Below, one piece after another: positions 9,645 through 17,944 of a stretch of 64,000 nt of DNA (positions are counted from its first letter, which is position 1; each line of letters opens with the position of its first letter). The notes under the pieces were generated by a model. The model had not been told where the DNA came from, searched no databases, and saw nothing but the letters and a program-made list of their open reading frames with translations. Location: the NCBI RefSeq assembly GCF_014635985.1, contig NZ_BMDT01000001.1:407293-471292 (forward strand), given 5' to 3'. The DNA is from Enterococcus alcedinis (GTDB lineage: Bacteria; Bacillota; Bacilli; Lactobacillales; Enterococcaceae). The translations under genes and the position numbers were made by a program.

Positions 9645-10562
9645 ATGCAAGAACATTTAATCGTTTTAGGTCATGGTGCTGGTGATCCAGGCGGAGTAAA
9701 TAAAGAATTAGGTCTTAACGAACGAGATTGGAATCGTAATGTCTTACTTCCAGCTTTAAAGAAATATGCTGCGTTGCTAGAAAATAGCAAAGTGACATTT
9801 TACGACATTACGAAAGATATGTATCAACAGTCTCAACTCGGTAAAGGTGCTTATACTACGCCGAAAGTTGCAAGCGTGACAGAAATCCACGAAGATGCCT
9901 CAAGTAACAAAACAGCGACGGGTGGCCATGTGATTATCTCAAATCGCTTTAATCCCGATTCCAACGACTTAGCACTAGCTAATGTAATCAAAAATTATGC
10001 TGGTTGGTGGGGAAGCGTTAAAGATAAAAAAGGTGTCAACAAGCGTGATAACTTATATAACTTAAATATTTATGCAGATCGTGGTCAGAATTACCGATTA
10101 TTGGAATTAGGTTTTATCACTAACGATAAAGAGATTCAATCACTAACTAAAAACGTTGATTCGCTAGCAAAAGAATTAATTCAAGCTATCACAGGGGAAA
10201 CGATTGGTAACAAACCGGCAAAACCAAAAGACCCAGTTAAGCCAGCTCTACAAAAACCAATCAAACCTAAATTATTATCCGCTACTGCCATTCGTGATGA
10301 GGTTATTGCCGGCAAATGGGGTACAGGTCAAGACCGTATCAATCGCTTAAACAAAGCAGGTTACAACGCTAAAAAGGTACAAGATGATGTTAATAAAAAA
10401 CTGCTTGGTACATCAAATCCTAAGAAAACCAATCAGGAAGTGGCCAAGGAAATTGCTTTAGGTTTTGGCGGATGGGGAGATGGTCAAACCCGTATTAACA
10501 AGTTAAAAGCTACGGGTTACAATCCTAGCGTGGTCCAAGCGTTAGTTAATAAAATGATTTAA
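9645..10562 (+). CDS. Phage endolysin, N-acetylmuramoyl-L-alanine amidase with two CW_7 repeats
   Basis: 305 residues. The N-terminal ~180 form an Amidase_3-like zinc domain: GHGAGDPGG near the start (His10), Glu26, His82 in EIHEDAS and Glu154 in LLELGF fit the metal ligands and the catalytic Glu. A Pro/Lys-rich linker (about 187-210) leads to two copies of a ~40-residue wall-binding repeat with the pattern W-G-x-G-Q-x-R-I-N-x-L-x-x-x-G-Y-N, matching the Cpl-7 (CW_7) domain. It cuts the bond between MurNAc and L-Ala at lysis. No signal peptide is present, so release depends on the holin upstream. It ends in a strong terminator. Confidence 0.9.
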   Translation: MQEHLIVLGHGAGDPGGVNKELGLNERDWNRNVLLPALKKYAALLENSKVTFYDITKDMYQQSQLGKGAYTTPKVASVTEIHEDASSNKTATGGHVIISNRFNPDSNDLALANVIKNYAGWWGSVKDKKGVNKRDNLYNLNIYADRGQNYRLLELGFITNDKEIQSLTKNVDSLAKELIQAITGETIGNKPAKPKDPVKPALQKPIKPKLLSATAIRDEVIAGKWGTGQDRINRLNKAGYNAKKVQDDVNKKLLGTSNPKKTNQEVAKEIALGFGGWGDGQTRINKLKATGYNPSVVQALVNKMI

Positions 10563-10566
10563 TTCA

Positions 10567-10605
10567 AAAGCCGGTCGTCCTTAAATGGATTGACCGGCTT
10601 TTTTT
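10567..10605 (+). terminator. Strong intrinsic terminator after the endolysin
   Basis: AAAGCCGGTC (10567-10576) pairs perfectly with GACCGGCTTT (10592-10601) and is followed by T's. It marks the end of the phage late operon. Confidence 0.9.
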
Positions 10606-10666
10606 GCATTATTGACTTAATTGTCAACCTTAAGTAAAGTAAACTGTGAATGGGAGGGGTTTTTCA

Positions 10667-11206
10667 ATGGAAGAAGCAATCGAAGCGGAAACAAGACAGC
10701 TATTAGATGCGTTAAAAAATATTGTAGAAACAATAGACGATGCTATACTTAAAAATGCAGAACAAGCAGCATTTTTTTGTAGTCTGTCGATACCAGATAT
10801 AGCAGGGCAGATAGAGTATCCTAGTTTAAGAGGTAAAAAAAATGGGGTCGTAGGTAAGAGGTATAAAAAATGGTACGATCAAAATTTATACCCATATAAA
10901 AACCCCAACACTTCAGATGTCCTTAAATTAAATAAGATTGATGGGGAAATTATGTATTTGATACGGTGCAAATTGTATCATCAAGGGGATTATTCACATG
11001 AGGATGTAATTAAAAGATTATCCAAACGATATGGGGAAAATGTGGATTTAAATTTTCGCTACTCATCTATTGATTCAAAGATCAGTATTTTATCTGATGG
11101 TGATGATAGAATAAAAAGTGTAGAAATAATTTTAAATAGAAAGAATATGATTCGGAATTTAAAATGTACCGCAAAAGGTGTGTTGAGAGAACACGAATAT
11201 TTATAA
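10667..11206 (+). CDS. Uncharacterised moron-like protein with an R-x4-H (HEPN-type) motif
   Basis: 179 residues from ATG 10667, behind GGGAGGGG. It is all-helical in character, with no signal peptide or membrane segment. The middle segment 'DGEIMYLIRCKLYHQGDYS' carries Arg100 and His105 in the spacing R-x4-H used by HEPN ribonucleases; the preceding conserved-looking part (RYKKWYDQNLYPY) resembles a family of uncharacterised Firmicutes proteins with the same ending. It is transcribed separately from the lysis genes, after the terminator at 10567-10605, and has lower GC than its neighbours. Both point to an accessory (moron) gene. A role in host protection or superinfection exclusion is inference only. 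Confidence 0.6.
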   Translation: MEEAIEAETRQLLDALKNIVETIDDAILKNAEQAAFFCSLSIPDIAGQIEYPSLRGKKNGVVGKRYKKWYDQNLYPYKNPNTSDVLKLNKIDGEIMYLIRCKLYHQGDYSHEDVIKRLSKRYGENVDLNFRYSSIDSKISILSDGDDRIKSVEIILNRKNMIRNLKCTAKGVLREHEYL

Positions 11207-11218
11207 CAGACAAAAAAT

Positions 11219-11252
11219 AAATCCAGGTGTCTGTCAGTGACCATCTGGATTT
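11219..11252. terminator. Stem-loop after the moron-like gene
   Basis: AAATCCAGGTG (11219-11229) pairs with CATCTGGATTT (11242-11252) with one G-T pair. The T tract is poor on both strands, so termination is only probable. Confidence 0.5.
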
Positions 11253-11417
11253 ACTTATTCTTAAATGAACATAAATAATATACCTTGTTACGAGCGTATT
11301 AATCTCTTTATCAATTAGGAACTCTTGAGAGATTTCAAAATCTGTTTTACCTCTAGGTTTAGTTAATACATTATTTAGTAATTTTCTCTAACCTGCGCTT
11401 GAAAAAAATATTTACAT
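11253..11417 (-). other. AT-rich prophage/host boundary zone with a possible gene remnant
   Basis: No intact gene. On the minus strand an open but start-less frame (about 11230-11370) reads LTKPRGKTDFEISQEF and continues, which looks coding but has no ribosome binding site or ATG. It may be the tail of a gene that once followed the small polymerase-partner gene, cut by prophage insertion. No direct repeat that could be an attachment site was recognised. Confidence 0.3.
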
Positions 11418-11651
11418 CTATACACCTACTCCTTTCAAATTTACCACACAAAATTTACTAACGACAAATTGATTTCTACTATTATATGCACCGCAAATAA
11501 CCAAATCAGTGCCGTCCTGTACTTGATACAAAAAATTTAGACTATGCTTAGTAATCAAACAATTGACTCCATCTAAACTAAATCTGACGAGAGGGGATTG
11601 CGACAATTTTAGTATCTTTACTTTTGATACTGATCCTTTTAATGTTTGCAT
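11418..11651 (-). CDS. Small protein downstream of the Y-family polymerase
   Basis: 77 residues, beta-rich (SPLVRFSLDGVNCLIT, LVICGAYNSRNQFVVSKF), which suggests a small OB-like fold, but no family is recognised. It begins 12 bases after the polymerase gene, behind an AGGAGG-type site, so the two are cotranscribed and probably SOS-induced together. Small genes in this place are common after UmuC/UvrX-type polymerases in Lactobacillales and their role is unknown. Confidence 0.6.
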   Translation of the reverse strand: MQTLKGSVSKVKILKLSQSPLVRFSLDGVNCLITKHSLNFLYQVQDGTDLVICGAYNSRNQFVVSKFCVVNLKGVGV

Positions 11652-11662
11652 GATTTTTCCTC

Positions 11663-12940
11663 CTAATGCCCGCCAATTTTTTGTGAGCGGCTGACTGCTG
11701 TTGCGTTTTCCAAAAGGGAACTTGCGTGAATGATTGCTGCAAATCCAAATTTTTCTCGAATTTTATCTGTTAATATATCTATTTTAGCTTGCTTTATTTG
11801 TTGGTCAATATCATCAAATAAGCTTAACTGTATATGCGTGTCGTAACTAAAGTGTGAGCAACTAACCCCAATATGTCGTACAAATAAACCAGGTCGATAA
11901 TTATCCTCAAATATTTTTAACATATAACTTGTAATGACTTTAGAATTATTAGTGGGTAATATTTTCATCTGTTTAGAAAATCCATGTATGCATTCGATTT
12001 TAGAATACCCGATAAACAATCCAATTGTAGATGTCTGTGCACCTATATGACGAACTCGGGCTGCAATCAACTCAGACATTTCTCGGATGATGACTTTGAT
12101 GTCTCGAGGATCGTCATAATCTTTTAATAAAATTTGAGAGTTAGAAAGACTTTTTTCAACAGGTTTATATTCTTGTCCGATTTGGCTGCGATCAATGCCA
12201 TTCGCATGAGCATGTAATTGGGCACCAATCAATCCCATCGATTTTTTTAAGCGGTAGGGATCATAGTTGGCCAATTCTTCAATCGTCATTATTCCTTTAC
12301 CTTTTAGATTCTTCTCTGTTCTGCTACCAATTCCCCAAAAATCGGTCATTTTCTTGATACCCCAAACTTTACTCGGTACATCTTCATAACGCCATATTGC
12401 GATAGAGTCAGCGTTCTTCTTTGCTTCGTTATCAAGAGGTAATTTCGCAAGCAACATATTATCACCAATACCAGTTGCTGTATAAATACCGGTAGCTTCA
12501 AATATTTTTTTCATTAATGCTCTAGCGAATAATTTGACATCAGCATTATTGTATAAGCGTTTAACATTCTGATATCGTATAAAAAGTTCATCTATTGAAT
12601 AAACATGGACATCTTCTGCTGGGACATATTTTTGAATAGTTTCTAAAATCAACATATTTATTTTAATGTATTCATACATGCGCGGGGGAGCGATAACAAG
12701 GTCCTTGTGCTTTGGAACATCATAGCTTCTCGTGACATTCGAAATACCTAACACTTCCTTTGCTTTAGGAGACGCCGATAGTACAAGTCCACCCGGACGA
12801 TCAGCGCCACTTAAAACTACCAACATTGTTTCCAAAGGGTGCAATCCTCTCATAACTGCTTCGCAACTCGCATAAAACGACCTACAATCGATACATAGGT
12901 AATCCGTTCGAGGTTCTAAGTCATAATTAAAATACATCAT
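11663..12940 (-). CDS. Y-family DNA polymerase (UmuC/UvrX-like)
   Basis: 425 residues from the ATG at 12940; an upstream in-frame GTG at 12949 would add three residues. Polymerase motifs are visible: YLCIDCRSFYASCEAV with the first catalytic Asp, and VYSIDELFI with the Asp-Glu pair, then a helix-hairpin-helix region (FWGIGSRTEKNLKGKGI) and a little-finger region. It performs translesion synthesis over damaged template. A perfect GAAC-N4-GTTC LexA box overlaps the promoter, so it belongs to the SOS response. Such polymerases occur both on chromosomes and on mobile elements; its place next to the prophage leaves that open. Confidence 0.9.
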   Translation of the reverse strand: MMYFNYDLEPRTDYLCIDCRSFYASCEAVMRGLHPLETMLVVLSGADRPGGLVLSASPKAKEVLGISNVTRSYDVPKHKDLVIAPPRMYEYIKINMLILETIQKYVPAEDVHVYSIDELFIRYQNVKRLYNNADVKLFARALMKKIFEATGIYTATGIGDNMLLAKLPLDNEAKKNADSIAIWRYEDVPSKVWGIKKMTDFWGIGSRTEKNLKGKGIMTIEELANYDPYRLKKSMGLIGAQLHAHANGIDRSQIGQEYKPVEKSLSNSQILLKDYDDPRDIKVIIREMSELIAARVRHIGAQTSTIGLFIGYSKIECIHGFSKQMKILPTNNSKVITSYMLKIFEDNYRPGLFVRHIGVSCSHFSYDTHIQLSLFDDIDQQIKQAKIDILTDKIREKFGFAAIIHASSLLENATAVSRSQKIGGH

Positions 12941-12970
12941 TATCACCACTTATCAGTTAATTATGGCTTA

Positions 12971-12990
12971 ATTATACGAACGTTTGTTCT
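12971..12990 (-). promoter_or_regulatory. LexA (SOS) box and -10 element of the Y-family polymerase
   Basis: CGAACGTTTGTTCT at 12977-12990 contains GAAC-N4-GTTC, the Gram-positive LexA/DinR consensus. It abuts ATTATA at 12971-12976, which is TATAAT on the minus strand, 31 bases before the start codon. LexA bound here would block RNA polymerase. Confidence 0.85.
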
Positions 12991-13372
12991 GTTTTGGAAG
13001 CGAACAAAAGATTAAGTTTTTAAAGAAATCAAAATAAAAAAACCCTGATTTCTTTATTAGAAATAGGATTCATTCAGTAATTCGTTTATTTTATTTAAGC
13101 AGTGGTGGATTTTTATATATAAAAGGTCTGTGCTTTTGTCTGTATCTCTATCTGTATTTACTAGTTCTTATCAATATCGATTTTTTTAAGATTACTGTTA
13201 TATCAACGTTAAGTGCGCTTATAGGTAGTTAATTAACTGTAAAGCTCTTAAAGAATTTTTACTTAACACGAAAAAAATTCCTTTTTATCAAAAATATATT
13301 TATAAAGCGCTATCAATCGATTGTCTAGTTATGCTATGATGAGAATGAAAAAAATAACTGGTGGTGTTAAAT
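12991..13372. other. Divergent intergenic region between the polymerase and pit genes
   Basis: About 380 bases without a gene, AT-rich. It holds a perfect 10-bp inverted repeat AAAGAAATCA (13022-13031) / TGATTTCTTT (13046-13055) with a 14-base A-rich loop, of unknown role, and near the pit end a cre-like site and a TATGAT -10 element. Nothing else is recognised. Confidence 0.5.
13302..13340 (+). promoter_or_regulatory. pit promoter region with cre-like site
   Basis: ATAAAGCGCTATCA at 13302-13315 matches the CcpA cre consensus TGWAANCGNTNWCA at 12 of 14 positions. A -10 element TATGAT lies at 13335-13340; the expected -35 position overlaps the end of the cre-like site, which would allow repression. 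No clear -35 is seen. Confidence 0.4.
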
Positions 13373-14389
13373 TTGAATCTAGCTTTAATTGTAACAATCA
13401 TTTTAGTAATGGGTGTTATTTTTGTCAACGGTTGGACAGATGCTCCAAATGCGATTGCAACAGCTGTCTCAACTCGTGTTTTGAAACCGAATACGGCGAT
13501 TTGGATTGCAGTTGTGATGAATTTCTTAGGGGCATTAATCATGACGATGTTCAACGCTCAGGTAGCAGAGACAATCAGTAATATTGTATCTTTTGACAGT
13601 CAAGGTGTGCAATCGGCACAAATCGCCTTAGCTGCCTCTTTATTTGCAATCGTTGTCTGGGCCGTGGCGGCGTGGTACTTTGGTATCCCGACGAGTGAGT
13701 CACATGCGTTGATTGCCGGGCTGACAGGATCCGCTATGGCGCTTGGAGGATTAGGTGCAGTAAACATGGGTGAGTGGAAGAAAGTATTAATCGGGCTTGT
13801 TGTCTCAACCGTTTTAGGTTTTGGTGGTGGCTTCGTAATTACGAAACTAATGGTCTTAATTTTCCAACATGTACCTAGACGTAAAGCGAATAAATTCTTT
13901 CATTACGGACAAGCAAGTGCCGCCGCAGCGAATGCTTTTTTACACGGCGCTCAAGATGGACAAAAGTTTATGGGTGTTTTCATGTTGGCGCTATTTTATA
14001 ACGATTTAGCTGAAAAGACTGGGAATGGTTTTGTAATCCCGATTTGGGTCATGGCTTTGTCTTCTATTACGATGGGAATCGGGACCTCAGTAGGTGGGAT
14101 GCGAATCATTAAGTCTGTAGGAATGGACATGGTTAAGCTCGAAACGTATCAAGGGTTTTCTGCGGATTTTGCGGCAGCAATTTGTTTGTTTCTGGCTTCA
14201 ATCTTAGGGATTCCCGTATCAACAACACATACTAAAACAACGGCAATCATGGGAGTTGGAGCATCGAAACGTTTATCGAGTGTTGATTGGAAAATCGTTA
14301 AAGAAATGCTCTTTGCGTGGGTAATGACCTTTCCAGGTTGTGGGCTTATCGCATACGCAATGGCAAAATTATTTATATCTATTTTTTAA
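13373..14389 (+). CDS. pit: PiT-family inorganic phosphate transporter
   Basis: About 338 residues with some ten hydrophobic segments. The two PiT signature repeats are clear: GWTDAPNAIATAV near the N-terminus and FLHGAQDGQKFMGV in the second half, the two inverted halves that bind phosphate and cation. It imports inorganic phosphate by H+ or Na+ symport. TTG at 13373 is preferred because GGTGGTG lies 6 bases before it; GTG at 13361 or 13364 is possible. The gene for a DUF47 accessory protein follows 11 bases later, the usual pairing. Confidence 0.88.
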   Translation: MNLALIVTIILVMGVIFVNGWTDAPNAIATAVSTRVLKPNTAIWIAVVMNFLGALIMTMFNAQVAETISNIVSFDSQGVQSAQIALAASLFAIVVWAVAAWYFGIPTSESHALIAGLTGSAMALGGLGAVNMGEWKKVLIGLVVSTVLGFGGGFVITKLMVLIFQHVPRRKANKFFHYGQASAAAANAFLHGAQDGQKFMGVFMLALFYNDLAEKTGNGFVIPIWVMALSSITMGIGTSVGGMRIIKSVGMDMVKLETYQGFSADFAAAICLFLASILGIPVSTTHTKTTAIMGVGASKRLSSVDWKIVKEMLFAWVMTFPGCGLIAYAMAKLFISIF

Positions 14390-14400
14390 GGAGGACTATC

Positions 14401-15024
14401 ATGGCTAGAAAAAAACAATATAATTATTTTCAAACAATGGAGTTATTAGCAAAAAATGCACATTTAGCAGCTGAACATTTAGAACAAATTGTTCAAACAT
14501 TTAATCCTGAAACAATTGAAGTCGATTCGGAGGTCGTTCACCAATTAGAAAAAGAGAACGATCAATTAATTGACGAGTTAACGAATGAGTTGTATGACGC
14601 ATTCATTACGCCGATTGATCGAGAAGATATCTTAATTATTTCAGAACGCCTGGATAATATTATTGACGGTATTAATGCGATGACGTATCTATTCCAGAAC
14701 TTAGTAATCACAGAGATTCGACCTGGGGCAGACGTCTTTGCGAGTCATGTTAATCAAGCTGTAAAAGGGGTTCACTACGCGATTTTAGAGTTTCCAAAAT
14801 TTAAAAATTCTAAAAAAATGAAGCAACTTATTTTAGAGGTCAATCAAATCGAATCGGAAGCAGACTTGCTGTATAGTAGTCTGAAGCGGGAACTTTTCAG
14901 TAATGAAAAAGATCCAATCGAAATTATTAAGTGGAAAGAAATTTTTGATCGATTCGAAAAAATTGTCAACGAATGCGAGATATCTGTCGACGTGATTGAC
15001 GGAATGATAATTAAAAATACGTAA
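14401..15024 (+). CDS. DUF47 / PhoU-like phosphate transport accessory protein
   Basis: 207 residues, all-helical and acidic. The start at ATG 14401 is set by AAGGAGG at 14390; an upstream frame overlaps pit without a site. The helical pattern (FQTMELLAKNAHLAAEHLEQIV, ERLDNIIDGINAM) matches DUF47 proteins, which resemble PhoU and are encoded beside PiT transporters. It is thought to regulate phosphate uptake through the partner transporter. It ends in a terminator shared with uppP. Confidence 0.88.
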   Translation: MARKKQYNYFQTMELLAKNAHLAAEHLEQIVQTFNPETIEVDSEVVHQLEKENDQLIDELTNELYDAFITPIDREDILIISERLDNIIDGINAMTYLFQNLVITEIRPGADVFASHVNQAVKGVHYAILEFPKFKNSKKMKQLILEVNQIESEADLLYSSLKRELFSNEKDPIEIIKWKEIFDRFEKIVNECEISVDVIDGMIIKNT

Positions 15025-15027
15025 TTT

Positions 15028-15064
15028 AAAAGGACATCGAAAACAAATTCGATGTCCTTTTTTG
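15028..15064. terminator. Bidirectional terminator between the DUF47 gene and uppP
   Basis: AAAAGGACATCGAA (15028-15041) pairs perfectly with TTCGATGTCCTTTT (15048-15061), with T and A runs on either side. It serves the converging genes. Confidence 0.9.
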
Positions 15065-15065
15065 A

Positions 15066-15893
15066 TTAAATAAACCAATAGCCAATTAAAATAATTCCTA
15101 AGATTACTCGATACCAACCAAACGCTGAGAAGTCATTTTTCTTAATATAATTCATTAAGAAGCGAATGGCCAGGATTGAGACTACAAATGATACAATCGT
15201 ACCGGTTAAGAGAATAATCGTCGCATTTAAGTCAAAACTGTTGCCGGTGGCTAAGAATTTAACAATTTTCAGTAAGCTTGCACCAAACATCGTTGGGATA
15301 CCAAGGAAAAATGAAAATTCAGCAGAGACAAAACGTGAGGCGCCGATCAAGATTCCACCTAAAATTGTTGCTCCCGAACGAGACGTTCCTGGAATTAACG
15401 CTAAAACTTGAAAGAAACCGACCATTAAAGCAAATTGATACGTAATTTGATTTAAATCAGTTACTTTTGGTGTTTTAGTCCGATTCCGCTTTTCAACTAC
15501 GATAAAGGCGACACCATAAATAATCAACATTAATGCTACAGGTAAGAAGTGGTGGAAGGTTTCTTCCAACCAGTCATCAAGGGGTAAGCCAATAATCGCT
15601 GAAGGGATGATTGCTACGACTACTTTAAACCACAGTGACCAAGTTTCTTTATTCTCCTCTTTTGTTTTCGATAATGAAAAGGGATTTAATTTGTTAAAAT
15701 AAAGGACCACCACAGCCATAATGGCACCTAATTGGATGACGACATTAAACATCGACATAAATTCCGGCGTTTGATTTAATTTAATAAATTCATCTGCCAA
15801 AATCAGATGTCCCGTACTACTAATCGGTAACCATTCTGTAATACCTTCAATGATACCTAAAGCAATCGCTTTGAGTAATTCAATAAACTCCAT
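15066..15893 (-). CDS. uppP: Undecaprenyl-diphosphatase
   Basis: 275 residues, about eight membrane segments. The two UppP (BacA) signatures are present: [15 protein letters not shown] near residues 15-29 and [14 protein letters not shown] near residue 165. It removes a phosphate from undecaprenyl diphosphate outside the membrane, recycling the lipid carrier for peptidoglycan and teichoic acids; extra copies give bacitracin resistance in this family. It is a single gene, convergent with pit-DUF47. Confidence 0.94.
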   Translation of the reverse strand: MEFIELLKAIALGIIEGITEWLPISSTGHLILADEFIKLNQTPEFMSMFNVVIQLGAIMAVVVLYFNKLNPFSLSKTKEENKETWSLWFKVVVAIIPSAIIGLPLDDWLEETFHHFLPVALMLIIYGVAFIVVEKRNRTKTPKVTDLNQITYQFALMVGFFQVLALIPGTSRSGATILGGILIGASRFVSAEFSFFLGIPTMFGASLLKIVKFLATGNSFDLNATIILLTGTIVSFVVSILAIRFLMNYIKKNDFSAFGWYRVILGIILIGYWFI

Positions 15894-15969
15894 AATTTCA
15901 TTCCTTCCTCTAGATAAATAATCACAAATGTAAGTATACCGTTTCTATTTTTAAATACCAAGCAATTTC

Positions 15970-16003
15970 AAAAAAAATAAGCCGTTAGTACAACGAACTT
16001 ATC
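15970..16003 (-). terminator. Terminator after the histidine phosphatase gene
   Basis: On the minus strand ATAAG-TT-CGTT pairs with AACG-G-CTTAT, a stem with a small internal loop, followed by eight T. Confidence 0.65.
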
Positions 16004-16018
16004 TTTTCTTAATAAATG

Positions 16019-16711
16019 TTATTCAGTTATCTTTTCACCTTTTTGAAAATATTGACGATCAGCAATCTCATGAATCGTAAAGGTACCATTTTCATAGGTT
16101 AAACGGGTGACAGAACCATTGTCGATATCAATACGAACATTGTTTTCTTCATTGATTAAATGAAGAAGAAGAGCGATTGTTAATCCGTGAGAAACAACGA
16201 GAACCTTACCGCCACCATTTTTTTCAACGCGGTGGGCAATGTCTTCAATCCCTGTACGGATTCGAAACGATAATTCTTCATAAGTCTCAGCCCAGTTTGC
16301 CGTATCAGCGGTATAAATGCCATTACAGATATCTTCAAAACTTGTTTGATTGGCAATCATCTCATCATAAGAATTAAAATCTAAAACACGAGGGATAACA
16401 CCCCACATTTCAGCATCATAGCCGCCTTCTAATGAACCAAAACACCATTCACGAATGCGCTTATCTAAATGATAGGGAATTTGTGAACCATTTTCGAGTT
16501 CACTTAAGATAATTCGAGTTGTTTCAATCGCACGACCACTATCGCTTGAATACGCCGCAACAAAATTGTAGTCTCTTAATCCCCGTCCTAGCGCATGGAT
16601 TCGTTGAGTTCCATCCGGCGTTAAAGGTGTATCACACCAGCCTTGAACGCGTTGAATCGCATTGAACATGGTTTTTCCGTGTCTTACAACGTATAACTCT
16701 GTTTTTGTCAT
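16019..16711 (-). CDS. Histidine phosphatase family protein (phosphoglycerate mutase-like)
   Basis: 230 residues. The RHG motif (VVRHGKTMFN) at residues 8-17 gives the phospho-His, and a second His lies in VVSHGLTIALLL near residue 177. The sequence belongs to the branch of small phosphatases annotated as phosphoglycerate mutases. The substrate cannot be read from sequence; cofactor-dependent glycolytic mutases have a different C-terminus, so a phosphatase is more likely. It is the second gene of an operon, 24 bases after the MBL hydrolase. Confidence 0.85.
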   Translation of the reverse strand: MTKTELYVVRHGKTMFNAIQRVQGWCDTPLTPDGTQRIHALGRGLRDYNFVAAYSSDSGRAIETTRIILSELENGSQIPYHLDKRIREWCFGSLEGGYDAEMWGVIPRVLDFNSYDEMIANQTSFEDICNGIYTADTANWAETYEELSFRIRTGIEDIAHRVEKNGGGKVLVVSHGLTIALLLHLINEENNVRIDIDNGSVTRLTYENGTFTIHEIADRQYFQKGEKITE

Positions 16712-16735
16712 TTTCTCTTCCTCGATTCTTTTTAT

Positions 16736-17356
16736 TTAGCGATTAAAAAAAGGATTGTTTGTTTTTTCGAAGCCGATGGTTGTTGAATCGCCGTGACCAG
16801 GATAGACTTTGTAATGCTCAGGAAGGGTGAACAATTGTGTTTGGATACTATCTAATAATTGCTCTAGGTTTCCTGTATGTAAGTCCGTTCGCCCAATGCT
16901 ACCTTTAAAGAGCGCATCACCACTCACAACAAATGAGTCAAAGACGAAACTTACACTACCATGAGAGTGTCCTGGAGTTGGAACGACGCGGAAGTGCAAA
17001 TCGCCAATCGTGTACTCTTTTAATTCAAATTCTTGCTCTGCCGGTCGGACAATTAGACCACCTAGTTCAGGATGACGACTGGATAAATTTAAAACAGGAT
17101 CACTTAACCAAGCGTTTTCTAAAGGGCTGACAAAGACTGGAATTTGATATTCATCACGTAGTGCGTCGACTGCACCGATATGGTCGTAATGCGTATGTGT
17201 TAGTAAAATGCTAAGTGGTTTAGCTTTGGTTGCTTCAATTTCCTTAATTAATAGCGCAGCATCTGCACCTGGATCAACAATTAAGAGTTCATCTTTATCC
17301 CAGATAAGATAACAATTTTCTTGGATCGGTCCCGTGGGAATTTGTTTAATTTGCAT
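16736..17356 (-). CDS. MBL-fold metallo-hydrolase (glyoxalase II-like)
   Basis: 206 residues. THTHYDHIGA near residue 53 is the zinc-binding motif of the metallo-beta-lactamase fold; further ligands are seen in PGHSHGSV, SGDALF and YPGHG, as in hydroxyacylglutathione hydrolase-like YqgX proteins. The substrate is unknown, probably a small thioester. It is the first gene of a two-gene operon with the histidine phosphatase and has a good promoter and AGGAGG site. Confidence 0.87.
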   Translation of the reverse strand: MQIKQIPTGPIQENCYLIWDKDELLIVDPGADAALLIKEIEATKAKPLSILLTHTHYDHIGAVDALRDEYQIPVFVSPLENAWLSDPVLNLSSRHPELGGLIVRPAEQEFELKEYTIGDLHFRVVPTPGHSHGSVSFVFDSFVVSGDALFKGSIGRTDLHTGNLEQLLDSIQTQLFTLPEHYKVYPGHGDSTTIGFEKTNNPFFNR

Positions 17357-17386
17357 GTTTTTACCTCCTGTAAACGTTCTTTCTTT

Positions 17387-17415
17387 AGTATAACCTAGTT
17401 AAAGTTGATTGACAA
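17387..17415 (-). promoter_or_regulatory. Promoter of the MBL hydrolase-phosphatase operon
   Basis: On the minus strand TTGTCA (17410-17415) and TATACT (17387-17392) are separated by 17 bases, a near-consensus sigma-A promoter. Confidence 0.8.
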
Positions 17416-17487
17416 AATAAGAATTTACAAAAAACTGTGACAATTTGTTGGCTCAACTCGTTAATAAGAGTAGGAGGAGGTGAGCAT

Positions 17488-17865
17488 ATGAAACTTGATG
17501 AATTAATTGCATTGATGAAGGAACAAAATATCTTGTATTTACTCTCTGTTTTATCGATTGCTATGGTGATCGATTTTGTGAGTGGTGTGCTAGCGGCTAA
17601 GATGCACCAGGAAATTCTTTCCAAAAAAGGGATTAACGGTATCATTCGCAAAGTAGCAAGTATGATTCTTTTAGTCTTTTTTCTTCCAGTTGCCCTAATT
17701 ATTCCAGGGAAAACGGGAATCGTGTTACTGTCCGTCTTGTATATTGGTTATTTACTAATGGAAATCCAATCAATTTTAGAAAATTACCAAAAAATGGGAA
17801 TTTCAATCACGTTATTTCAAACATTTTTGGAACATTTATACGATCTTTTGAAAAAGAAAGGATAA
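17488..17865 (+). CDS. Phage holin family protein (holin_4-like), outside the prophage
   Basis: 125 residues from ATG 17488 behind AGGAGGTG; the longer frame from 17437 has no site. Three membrane segments (about residues 15-37, 54-75 and 79-99) and a charged C-terminus fit the toxin-secretion/phage-lysis holin family (TIGR01593 / Bacteriophage_holin_4). No endolysin or other phage gene lies nearby, so it is a lone chromosomal holin-like gene, possibly a domesticated phage remnant or a membrane protein of another function. It is 79 bases upstream of the nuclease-helicase gene. Confidence 0.75.
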   Translation: MKLDELIALMKEQNILYLLSVLSIAMVIDFVSGVLAAKMHQEILSKKGINGIIRKVASMILLVFFLPVALIIPGKTGIVLLSVLYIGYLLMEIQSILENYQKMGISITLFQTFLEHLYDLLKKKG

Positions 17866-17914
17866 GTCTTTTAAAAATCTTTAATTAAAGCTATATGATT
17901 GTCTGGATATCCGC

Positions 17915-17920
17915 TATAAT
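17915..17920 (+). promoter_or_regulatory. -10 element of the nuclease-helicase gene
   Basis: A perfect TATAAT. Transcription would start near 17927, so a start codon at 17927 would be leaderless; this supports the TTG at 17945. No convincing -35 was found. Confidence 0.5.
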
Positions 17921-17944
17921 TAGCTCTTGAAGAAGGTGATTAAC

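Noticed and set aside
11207-11417. Prophage right attachment site
   Set aside because: The left end and integrase lie outside the window, so no direct repeat can be compared; no tRNA-like target was seen here.
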